From assembly GCA_040879165.1 (NCBI GenBank), contig JBBDKV010000013.1:62001-126000 (forward strand): a DNA stretch of 64,000 bases, read 5' to 3'. Source of the DNA: JBBDKV01 sp040879165 (lineage in GTDB: Bacteria > Patescibacteriota > Microgenomatia > UBA1400 > PJMF01). Position numbers and translations under genes: made by a program. The notes beneath the pieces were generated by a model. That model did no database searches. It worked only from the letters and a program-made list of their open reading frames with translations, and was not told the origin of the DNA. How positions within the stretch are numbered: the stretch's first letter is position 1; each line of letters opens with the position of its first letter. Positions 41,138 to 48,870 of the stretch are shown piece after piece.

Positions 41138-42197
41138 TCAAGATCCACTCATTCTAGCAATAGACACTTCCTGCGATGATACCAGTGCCGCCGTGACACA
41201 AGGGTGGGTGGTGCGGTCAAATGTGGTGGCTTCTCAAGCTCAGTTGCATAAGAAATACGGCGGCGTTTTTCCCACCGTTGCCAAGCTTGCCCACGCTCAA
41301 AACATTACAGCGACTGTTTCAGCCGCACTGCAACAGGCTCGCATCAACCCTGAGCAGCTATCAGCTGTAGCGGTCACCATTGGTCCAGGATTGGCTCCGG
41401 CTCTGGAAGTAGGGATTCGATTTGCCGAGCAATTCGCCCAACAACATACTAAACCGCTGACTGCCATCAATCACCTCGAGGGACATCTACTCTCTGTCCT
41501 GGCCAGGCCAAACTCGCGAACAACCGCTCAAGCTCAACCAAATCTTGACACAGTGTTCCCTGCGCTCGGTCTAATTATCTCTGGAGGACATTCCCAATTT
41601 GTGCTCATTAAGCAACTCGGCACCTATCAAATACTCGGCACTACACTTGATGATGCTGCAGGTGAATGCTTGGATAAAATTGGTCGGATGGTCAATCTTG
41701 GTTATCCTGCTGGTGCAACGATTGAAATTTTAGCGCAACAAGGCAATCCTGAAGCAATTGAGTTCCCCCTCCCGCTCACTCACCGCAAAGATTTTGACCT
41801 CAGTTTTTCTGGCCTAAAAACCTTTGCCCGCAACACGCTTGCCACAACTTCCCCAAAGAAACTTCAAGACGCGCAATTCATCAAAGATTTTTGTGCCAGC
41901 GCCCAGGCAGGTGTGTTCCGACACCTCCTTTACAAGTTTGAACGAGCACTAGCCGCGCACCCAGAGATACACAGCGTCTGGCTGGGCGGGGGAGTGGCTG
42001 CAAATATGCAATTGCGCAAAAAGCTGCGCAGTACAATCCGACAAACTAACAAGAAAATCCCCCTACTCACTCCCTATTCAAAAAAACTTTGTGCAGATAA
42101 TGCGGCAATGATTGGGGTGGCGATGAACGCAAACACACAAAATACTGTTTATACAAGTGATCAACTGCAAAGACAGCCGCGGCTTAAATTTGGCTAA
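41118..42197 (+). CDS. tsaD: TsaD, tRNA threonylcarbamoyltransferase
   Basis: The 359-residue protein shows LAIDTSCDDTSAAV, KYGGVFPTVAKLAHAQNI, the metal site in INHLEGHLLS, LIISGGHSQFVL and the GECLDKIGRMVNLGYP loop. It transfers the threonylcarbamoyl group to A37 of ANN-decoding tRNAs. The ATG at 41118 lies inside the end of the tsaC-tsaE frame; an ATG three codons later is an alternative. The overlap implies translational coupling. Confidence 0.95.
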   Translation: MNHMPNNQDPLILAIDTSCDDTSAAVTQGWVVRSNVVASQAQLHKKYGGVFPTVAKLAHAQNITATVSAALQQARINPEQLSAVAVTIGPGLAPALEVGIRFAEQFAQQHTKPLTAINHLEGHLLSVLARPNSRTTAQAQPNLDTVFPALGLIISGGHSQFVLIKQLGTYQILGTTLDDAAGECLDKIGRMVNLGYPAGATIEILAQQGNPEAIEFPLPLTHRKDFDLSFSGLKTFARNTLATTSPKKLQDAQFIKDFCASAQAGVFRHLLYKFERALAAHPEIHSVWLGGGVAANMQLRKKLRSTIRQTNKKIPLLTPYSKKLCADNAAMIGVAMNANTQNTVYTSDQLQRQPRLKFG

Positions 42198-42364
42198 CTA
42201 ATCTTGTTTGCCTAAAGCTAAACGCATGCCTTGTGCAGCAATTTTAAAGTCAACGGGCAATATCGAAGCAAGAAATGCATCCCTAAGACCTGCATCTAAT
42301 CACCAGTAAATGCAACTAGCTCGTATTTACTAGCATTTCGGAACACTTCTGTTAATTGAGGCAT
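42198..42364 (-). pseudogene. Frameshifted small gene remnant
   Basis: A frame from ATG 42364 gives MPQLTEVFRNASKYELVAFT plus GD and then stops at 42296. The next frame continues as AGLRDAFLASILPVDFKIAA, then QGMRLALGKQD, to a stop at 42198, directly beside the tsaD stop. Joined by a one- or two-base shift these make a coherent, protein-like sequence of about 55 residues. I do not recognise the family. It is either a real frameshift, a programmed slip or a sequencing error. Confidence 0.45.
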
Positions 42365-42380
42365 TTTTTCAGAAAATCAT

Positions 42381-43106
42381 TCATTGATTATTAATTTCAC
42401 TCTGGTGCTGTTGAAGCTTCCTCAGAGCTTCTTGAGCCTGATCAAGAGCTCTTACTGCTTCACGTACTAGCGATGCATTATCATTCTCGCCTTGAGTATC
42501 TACCTCTGTGCCACCTCTCTCTGCAATGTTGGCAGTAGTTTCTCCATCGGAGAAAGTAGCTGGCTCCCCAACAGGTATATCATTGGGTACTTCAACATTT
42601 AAGTCTGAATTCAGTGGTGTCGGCTGCGACTCAGCCGCCAAAGCGACATCGCTATTGGTCCCAGAAGCAGGCGCTGCTCCATTAGTTCTCCGCTCAGGTA
42701 CCAATGTATCTTTCTCAGTTTGATCGTAGTCCAACGAATCTGTAACTCCTCTGTCATCTTGAGTAGTATCGGCTGACACAACGCTATTCACCTCATCTGC
42801 CTGAGTGTCATCCCCAACTTCCGAAGCTGACCCCTCTTGGGAAGAGCCTGTTTGAGATTTATATTTCTCATCCAACTCATCAAGCTTCAAAAATTGCTCA
42901 AGAGTTAACTCTTGTGGGCGATCTTTGTATACTTTGCGCACTGCTTTAAGGAGCTGCTGAACTCGAGATTCATCACCAGTTTCTAAACTACTTTCTATCT
43001 CATCCAATGAGCTTGAAACTACCGCTCCGACCTCACGATTTGACTCAGCATTATCAAGAGCTTCATTTTCTTCTGTACTTACTTCCGGCTGTGTGGTTTC
43101 ACTCAT
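42381..43106 (-). CDS. Acidic low-complexity hypothetical protein
   Basis: The 241-residue protein is very rich in Ser, Thr, Asp and Glu and poor in hydrophobic residues apart from a helical segment near residue 45 (VQQLLKAVRKVYKDRPQEL) and a C-terminal coiled coil (LVREAVRALDQAQEALRKLQ). No signal peptide or membrane helix. The ATG at 43106 was chosen over a frame opening 10 codons earlier. Function unknown; compositional bias makes homology uninformative. Confidence 0.5.
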   Translation of the reverse strand: MSETTQPEVSTEENEALDNAESNREVGAVVSSSLDEIESSLETGDESRVQQLLKAVRKVYKDRPQELTLEQFLKLDELDEKYKSQTGSSQEGSASEVGDDTQADEVNSVVSADTTQDDRGVTDSLDYDQTEKDTLVPERRTNGAAPASGTNSDVALAAESQPTPLNSDLNVEVPNDIPVGEPATFSDGETTANIAERGGTEVDTQGENDNASLVREAVRALDQAQEALRKLQQHQSEINNQ

Positions 43107-43227
43107 ATATAGTTTCTGTAAATTGTCTCTGCACAACTATGATCACATTTTTCTACATGAGCTGCAACCAGTAAAAAAAGTTGAGATACTATATTCATTA
43201 GCAATAGGCAACACAGCTCTCTGCTAC

Positions 43228-45417
43228 CTAGATCGGACACGCACCACTCTCACACTTGAGATGTTCGTAGTCAATATCCTCCATCACTGTCTCATCTTTT
43301 TCAATTTCATTGAGGACACGCATGAATTCGCTGATCGTCACTGGCTGCTCAGGCTGATACTCGTAGGCAGTGGCGTCTTGTTGTGGCATAACGCTGCAAC
43401 ACTTGATCAACCCTTGATACTTAGACACCATTTCGGCGTATTTTTTGTAGGTAACGCGCTTGGGGTCGTACTTGAGAGTGTAGGAAACTTGATTGCCAGT
43501 GTCTTCAAGTGGCTTGCCTTCAGTGTCAACACCCACAATCCAGTATTTTTCCAAAAGCATTAGCCATTTGTACTGTTCTTCGGGAGTAGCTTCTGCTGCG
43601 GTGACCAGCTTGCCATTCATGCCTAAGCGGCAGATCAATGGTTGTGTTGGAAAGCCAACAGCTGTCGAGCCCGAATAGCTGCGCAACTCTTTGACCGGGT
43701 ACCCTTTTTTAGCATAGCGTTTAACCGAGGCGTCGTCCGAGCGATACTGCACCCAGCGAATGTACTCACGCATCGAGGGCAAGTGGGCACCTTCTGTCAG
43801 GGCAAATAACTTGGAAATAGTACCAGATGGCTTAATGGTAGTGTTGGTGTGTGGTACCACCACGCCCAGTTTTTTGGAGTAGCTTTCAGCTTCATCAACC
43901 ACCGCTCGCTTGAAACGTGCCATGGTCTCCCAAAAATCTTTTGATTTTTCTTCATCAATCAAATCGTGAAATGAATAGCCAAATTGATTCCAAGCAAACT
44001 CATGAATGCCAGTCATGCCAACGCCAATGCGATTGGTGCGCTTAACTTCACGATTGTACAAACTATCCATGAAAGTATTGACGCGAATCAAGGCGCGGGT
44101 AGTCGCCCGATAGGCTTCTTCAGCATCGTCGACAGTTGGCGCGTAATACGGCACGACGTCTGCAATCACACAGTAGCCGCCCAACATGTTCAGTGAAATC
44201 TCACCGCAAGGGTTGGGAATCTGGGAATAGACTTTAGATGAAGCATTGCGAGCCAAGCGGGAGAGCATTTTTTCAGTGCGAGCCAGTGGCTTATATTTCT
44301 TGCTCTCGGCGTACTTGCCGTCTTGATAATCTTCGTAGCCATCGTCATTTTGAACAAGTCGATGTTGATTGATAAAACCAGGTTCACCCGTTCCATCTTC
44401 GTACGAAGCCTTCATAATCACTTCCAGCACTTTACGGGAGTGCTTGGTGCGCTGCTTCCAGAATTTGTCATCAACAGCCACTGAGTTATTCGCACTCCAG
44501 AGGAAACCACCTCTTTTGATAGCGATAAAATCGAGAACTTCGGGATCAGTCCAGACTTTGGTGGCGATGCGCGCGCTGCGGCGCGCGCCACCCACCAACA
44601 CACACTCGGCAAGATAATGGTCGGCAAACATCGCCTGCTTCCAGGGAGACATTCCCGCACCTTTGATGGTTGCCAGCTTTGAGATTGCATTCATTAATGG
44701 TTTTGGGCCAGACGAAGGGCGATTTTGCATGCCTTTAATTGGTTGACCTTTGGCTCGAACGCCAGAGAAGTTGAGAATCAACAAGTCGTCACGATACTTC
44801 TTCTCATAGGCCATCACTTCCAACATCTCAACTGCTTGCGCCCAGCCTTCACGACTGTCAGGCACTTCAAACCAGTGAATACCATCTTCATGGCCGTATT
44901 TATGCTCAGCATCTCGCACACTTTCATCCACCCCCCACACGAAGTCAGGATGTTCGTCATTGATGACGCAGCGAACATTTGGCATTAAATCCCAGTTAAC
45001 GATACACATATCATCATCGTAAGGACGACCTACTCCAGATCCGTTCATCAATAAATAAAATAAAATATACGAACTTGAAGCCGTTGAACAATTAGTAAAG
45101 ACCTCCATATTGCGCTCACTCTGCGTTTCATCTCCATGCTGCAAGTGGCGACCTGACATTAAAATCGAACCATTTGAAATGTGTTTGCGCAGCAATTTTT
45201 GCTCATCCCTACGGTGACTCGCCATTTTTTTGCCAAGTAATCCTGCATTTCCTGCAGCAACCCGCTCAGCCACCTCTGCCCAAGTTTCCCAACGCTCTCG
45301 ACCAGATTTTAGATCTGTCACCCGACGTAAGTAGGTGCGGCGAGCCACAGCAAGTCCCATGCCCTGATCTAGTTTTCGATCGATGAATTTCATTTTTTTC
45401 TTAGGTAATGTTGACAT
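43228..45417 (-). CDS. nrdJ: Adenosylcobalamin-dependent (class II) ribonucleotide reductase
   Basis: This 729-residue monomeric reductase makes deoxynucleotides. FTNCSTASSS has one redox cysteine (Cys110), MNGSGVGRPYDDD follows, IPNPCGEISLN carries the thiyl-radical cysteine, and the C-terminal shuttle pair is in CESGACPI. The pattern resembles the Lactobacillus-type triphosphate reductase. Dependence on B12 would mean import, since no cobalamin genes or riboswitch are seen here. AAGGAGA stands 6 bases before the ATG at 45417. It lies 56 bases downstream of nrdR on the same transcript. Confidence 0.92.
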   Translation of the reverse strand: MSTLPKKKMKFIDRKLDQGMGLAVARRTYLRRVTDLKSGRERWETWAEVAERVAAGNAGLLGKKMASHRRDEQKLLRKHISNGSILMSGRHLQHGDETQSERNMEVFTNCSTASSSYILFYLLMNGSGVGRPYDDDMCIVNWDLMPNVRCVINDEHPDFVWGVDESVRDAEHKYGHEDGIHWFEVPDSREGWAQAVEMLEVMAYEKKYRDDLLILNFSGVRAKGQPIKGMQNRPSSGPKPLMNAISKLATIKGAGMSPWKQAMFADHYLAECVLVGGARRSARIATKVWTDPEVLDFIAIKRGGFLWSANNSVAVDDKFWKQRTKHSRKVLEVIMKASYEDGTGEPGFINQHRLVQNDDGYEDYQDGKYAESKKYKPLARTEKMLSRLARNASSKVYSQIPNPCGEISLNMLGGYCVIADVVPYYAPTVDDAEEAYRATTRALIRVNTFMDSLYNREVKRTNRIGVGMTGIHEFAWNQFGYSFHDLIDEEKSKDFWETMARFKRAVVDEAESYSKKLGVVVPHTNTTIKPSGTISKLFALTEGAHLPSMREYIRWVQYRSDDASVKRYAKKGYPVKELRSYSGSTAVGFPTQPLICRLGMNGKLVTAAEATPEEQYKWLMLLEKYWIVGVDTEGKPLEDTGNQVSYTLKYDPKRVTYKKYAEMVSKYQGLIKCCSVMPQQDATAYEYQPEQPVTISEFMRVLNEIEKDETVMEDIDYEHLKCESGACPI

Positions 45418-45473
45418 TGGTGTCTCCTTGTATGCTTGTATTGCTGGCACTTCGCCATATTTTGCTACTGCGT

Positions 45474-45956
45474 TTACTTCTCCTCAGACTTTCCTTCAGA
45501 AGGCTTTTGTTCTTGGAGCCGGTGAATCTCCTTTTCAAAGTCTTCTAGATTTTCAAAGTCTCGATAGACACTAGCAAACAGCAGATATGACATTGGGTCA
45601 ATTTTCTTCAATCTGTTAATGACTAAGTTACCTACCTCCCAGCTTTTGACTTCGCTGGCATCACGGAGTCGCAGCTTACGTTCAACTTCATCTATTAAAT
45701 CTTCCACAGCACTCATCGAAACTGGTCGTTTCCAAGTTGCCTTGATAATGCCACGACGAAGTTTTTCTCGACTAAAGTCCTCGCGCGCACCGTCTTTTTT
45801 AATTATTTTTAGCTCGATACCCTCGACACGTTCATAGGTGGTAAACCGCTTACCACACTCAGCGCAGCTTCGGCGACGTCTGATGCTGGTTTGGTCTTCG
45901 GCTTCTCGAGAGTCGATAACAGAAGTGCTGATTTTGGCACAATATGGACATTTCAC
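45474..45956 (-). CDS. nrdR: Transcriptional repressor NrdR
   Basis: The 160-residue protein has a zinc ribbon with Cys3, Cys6, Cys31 and Cys34 and an ATP-cone domain (IELKIIKKDGAREDFSREKL and VGNLVINRLKKIDPMSYLLF). NrdR senses dATP/ATP and represses ribonucleotide reductase genes. The start is GTG at 45956. A perfect NrdR box precedes it, so nrdR-nrdJ is autoregulated. The C-terminal tail is extra-charged. Confidence 0.96.
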   Translation of the reverse strand: MKCPYCAKISTSVIDSREAEDQTSIRRRRSCAECGKRFTTYERVEGIELKIIKKDGAREDFSREKLRRGIIKATWKRPVSMSAVEDLIDEVERKLRLRDASEVKSWEVGNLVINRLKKIDPMSYLLFASVYRDFENLEDFEKEIHRLQEQKPSEGKSEEK

Positions 45957-45998
45957 TCATCACTTTCTACATGGTCTTGTATTTGATGTGTAATAAAA

Positions 45999-46014
45999 AC
46001 ACAATATATTGTGT
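45999..46014 (-). promoter_or_regulatory. NrdR box
   Basis: ACACAATATATTGTGT is a perfect 16-bp palindrome matching the NrdR-box consensus, about 43 bases before the nrdR start. NrdR boxes usually come in pairs; a second at the expected 30-31 base spacing (from 45969) would be badly degenerate. Confidence 0.88.
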
Positions 46015-46086
46015 TTCCCGCTTTTTAGGAGTTATAGAATCTCACAGAGTAGGTGAAGCTGTCAATGGATATTTGTAGATCAAAAG

Positions 46087-46656
46087 CTAGTAATTATTGC
46101 TGACTGACGCTGCCAATTCGTCTTGCACAACCCGAGTATCAGCGGCAACTTGCGTCAAGGCTGAATGATGCAGATCGCCCGTTGAATCTGAAATAACTTC
46201 AATATGGAGCAGTGATTCAGCTAAAATTTCTGCAAGTTCCTGGCGCATCTCTACTGGTGCTGGCGTGCCTATGGCCAGTCGAGAGGCTTCTAGTAGATAT
46301 TTTTGCGACTTACTAAAAGTGCTCACTGCCAGCTCAGGCTGACCTTTTTTCAACAACAGCATGGCTCGTTGCCGACGCTCATCAGCATACTTAACTTGTA
46401 ATAAAATTGTCGCATCGCCCTCAGCTTGCAGTAAAGCCAAGCGATCTCGTACCATCAAAACAGGGTACAAAGGATGATCAGGTAAAATAGGTCCATTCGT
46501 GTAAAATTGTACCGTACTCAACGGAGTAACCTGGCCAACAACCGAGCGATTGGTAGCCACCAAGGAAACAAGTAAGACCAAAAAGCCAAAAACAGCTAAA
46601 CCAAGCATGCTTATAAAATGAAGTTTTGTGATCGCCATAGACGAGTGTATTTGCAT
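46087..46656 (-). CDS. DUF5667-like membrane-anchored protein
   Basis: The 189-residue protein has one membrane helix (LGLAVFGFLVLLVSLVATN), then ILPDHPLYPVLMVRDRLALL followed by helices with YADERRQRAMLLLKKGQPEL. The LPDHPLYP-x-R-x-R start and the ERR helix are typical of DUF5667, an exported helical domain of unknown function. The start is uncertain: 46656 or 46638 both fit. Confidence 0.6.
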   Translation of the reverse strand: MQIHSSMAITKLHFISMLGLAVFGFLVLLVSLVATNRSVVGQVTPLSTVQFYTNGPILPDHPLYPVLMVRDRLALLQAEGDATILLQVKYADERRQRAMLLLKKGQPELAVSTFSKSQKYLLEASRLAIGTPAPVEMRQELAEILAESLLHIEVISDSTGDLHHSALTQVAADTRVVQDELAASVSNNY

Positions 46657-46745
46657 TACTATAAAATACGTACTTCCTGAAAGGAATTCTGCCAAGGAGT
46701 GGTCATTCTAACAGATATTATTGTTTTTTAATTGAGCAATATCAC

Positions 46746-47495
46746 CTACCAAGTATGTGTTAATAACACCATACCCCAAATAGCGTGTGACAAAACCAGC
46801 GCATAGGCATTTCTCCGCGCATAGAATAGAAAAGCCTGACCAAGACCAAACAAAAACATCACCATCAAGTAGGGAATAAAGAGCAGTACGTCACCCGCAC
46901 CAACTTGTGTCAACATATTAGGGATGTGGAAAATCAAGAAAATACTCGCTGTCAATGCTGCTTGGCTAACCACTGACCACTTGGGATATTTCTCCATAAT
47001 TACCGTCATAATAAATGAGAAAAAGAGTAGTGTTTCCCAAAATCCCGTCAGTATTGCCAAGATAAACTCTCCCCAAAAAACCTCTGAAGAAAAGAGTGCC
47101 ACTGGCAACACCTGCGCCCCAGTTTGCAATAACACCAAAATACTGGTGGCAAATCCAAACATGCCTCCTGCTGCCAAGCCCAGAAATAAACCAGGATACA
47201 ACTTTCGCGCTGAAAAAGTATCTACAATACTTTTTGAGCGCGACATGACAATATATAACCAGACAGGAAAGCCAAAAAAAATTGCCTTACCGATACTCTC
47301 ATCAAACCACACAGGAAAACTCTGCAACAAACTGCGATACAAAACCCACATCACCAAAGCCAACACAACGATTGGATAAAAGGCGATGAGCGCTGGAGAT
47401 TGTTGAGTTTTTTTTGTTGGACGAGAAGCTTTACTGGTTGAAGCTGCAGTTTTTCGCTTTGATGCACTAGTCCGCGAGGTGGTTTTCGATGGCAT
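46746..47495 (-). CDS. CPBP-family-like membrane protein with a degenerate first motif
   Basis: The 249-residue protein has a Lys/Ser/Thr-rich cytoplasmic start and about seven helices. SIFLIFHIPNML and LVLSHAIWGMVLL resemble motifs 2 and 3 of CPBP (Rce1/Abi) intramembrane proteases, but the expected EExxxR motif reads WETLLFF, so only one Glu remains. It may be an inactive or altered member. Its start overlaps the end of the kinase-like gene by 29 bases. Confidence 0.5.
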   Translation of the reverse strand: MPSKTTSRTSASKRKTAASTSKASRPTKKTQQSPALIAFYPIVVLALVMWVLYRSLLQSFPVWFDESIGKAIFFGFPVWLYIVMSRSKSIVDTFSARKLYPGLFLGLAAGGMFGFATSILVLLQTGAQVLPVALFSSEVFWGEFILAILTGFWETLLFFSFIMTVIMEKYPKWSVVSQAALTASIFLIFHIPNMLTQVGAGDVLLFIPYLMVMFLFGLGQAFLFYARRNAYALVLSHAIWGMVLLTHTW

Positions 47496-48108
47496 GGATG
47501 ACTTGCTCTACTGTTTCTTTTTGATTTGTGGAATACGTATCGATGACAATATCGTATAAACTCGGGTGCCAAAAATCAATTGGATCAGTTGCTTTCATAG
47601 TACCAGTTTCTACAATCCATGTCTGCCACTCTTTGGCATACATTCGACGCCACTTTGCCACATTTGATTTGTAACGCTTGTTCATGTTGGCAAGTGCAAC
47701 TTCGGCCGTGACGTCATCACGATTGACAATGCGATCAACTTTGACCGCAGTATTGCTACACTTGAGTAAAATCTTAAATACCCCCGGCACTTGCTGGGCC
47801 AAAAACCCAGACAGCCAAGATTCAATAATCCAGTGCTGTTCAGTGCTCAATTTTTCACGCATGCCCATATCAACTTCTCGATCAAAATCATCTGAATAGA
47901 TATCCGCACTGTGGTGCAACTTACCATCTTTATCCATCAATCCCTTTTCCATAGCGTAGTTACGCATGAACGCGCCGCCACTGAAACCCGACCAGCCTTC
48001 AAACTTCAGGTCTGGGTGTTCTCTGAGTTGATCGAGCAGAGTGGTTGAACCAGATCCAGGCAATCCAGATATTGTAATGTTGCGAACAAGTGGTGGTGCT
48101 CCTGACAT
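47467..48108 (-). CDS. Cytidylate-kinase-like P-loop kinase
   Basis: In this 213-residue protein ITISGLPGSGSTTLLDQL is a P-loop with Ser in place of the usual Lys position (GSGSTT), as in the cytidylate-kinase-like family. HWIIESWLSGFLAQQVPGVF and VDRIVNRDDVTAEVALANMN resemble the NMP-kinase lid. A true cmk is present at 55600-56310, so this is a paralogue with another role. AAAGGAAT precedes the ATG. Confidence 0.65.
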   Translation of the reverse strand: MSGAPPLVRNITISGLPGSGSTTLLDQLREHPDLKFEGWSGFSGGAFMRNYAMEKGLMDKDGKLHHSADIYSDDFDREVDMGMREKLSTEQHWIIESWLSGFLAQQVPGVFKILLKCSNTAVKVDRIVNRDDVTAEVALANMNKRYKSNVAKWRRMYAKEWQTWIVETGTMKATDPIDFWHPSLYDIVIDTYSTNQKETVEQVIHAIENHLAD

Positions 48109-48241
48109 GTGATTCCTTTGTCTTCAGTTAAAAATTGCAATACTATTGTTATAAACCTCTATTATACCTACATACCAGGCAAGTGTCAGCCACGAGACTG
48201 AGCTTTTAATGGTTGACGATACGTATTTGGTTCCGTGTGTA

Positions 48242-48805
48242 CTAGCGCGAGCTTTTGCCGGACTGTTTTGACTGCGCACTCGGCTCTTTTTTAGCAGGCA
48301 CCTCTAGTTCTAGCTGACAAGTATGAGCATCTTGCATCGTCTCAGTGATTAACTGCACATACTCTGTGGCGATCTCAAACGAAAAAAGCAGCTTACGATT
48401 AGGAAAGTAGTGAAACACTCGATTGCGGCAAGTCAGCCAAGTTTGCCAAAGCTGCTGAGCCAATGGTTTTCCACACATGTGCACTAGATCATCATATAAC
48501 CAATACTCGTCCCGCTGGTTTTCTCGAACATCTGGATTGATTGCCCGACCAATTCTAAACCGCCGACTATGATATGTTCGCTCATCAATTAACTCGCAAT
48601 CATATAAATACTGCTTCAAAAATCCTTCATACGCTTTTGACATGGGAAAAATCACAAAAGAATAATCGCTCAAGACGACTGTCGACCTTCGTTCGCGCTC
48701 ATAGAGCAACACACTCAACCGTACCAATTCCTGCTGCGGCTTTCGCAAATACTTAAACCAGGGTTTACTAAACACTTCTCTCATAGAATGCAGTACCTGA
48801 CTCAT
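48242..48805 (-). CDS. HEPN-motif protein, RnlA-toxin-like
   Basis: The 187-residue protein contains SFVIFPMSKAYEGFLKQYLY and then CRNRVFHYFPNRKL, in which R-N-R-V-F-H is the Rx4H catalytic motif of HEPN ribonucleases. The combination recalls the HEPN part of RnlA-type toxins. No antitoxin-like partner adjoins it: upstream is the divergent PBP gene, downstream 130 bases without a gene. The ATG at 48805 was chosen; a GTG just before it is possible. Ribonuclease activity is inference. Confidence 0.5.
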   Translation of the reverse strand: MSQVLHSMREVFSKPWFKYLRKPQQELVRLSVLLYERERRSTVVLSDYSFVIFPMSKAYEGFLKQYLYDCELIDERTYHSRRFRIGRAINPDVRENQRDEYWLYDDLVHMCGKPLAQQLWQTWLTCRNRVFHYFPNRKLLFSFEIATEYVQLITETMQDAHTCQLELEVPAKKEPSAQSKQSGKSSR

Positions 48806-48870
48806 CACTCTTGTTCTATAGTTTATTGGTCGAATTTGCTACACTATACTACCTAGCACAAGTCTAAAGC

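Noticed and set aside
43107..46086. Cobalamin riboswitch near nrdJ/nrdR
   Set aside because: The intergenic regions are short and contain no B12-box-like conserved segment; the palindrome there is a NrdR box.
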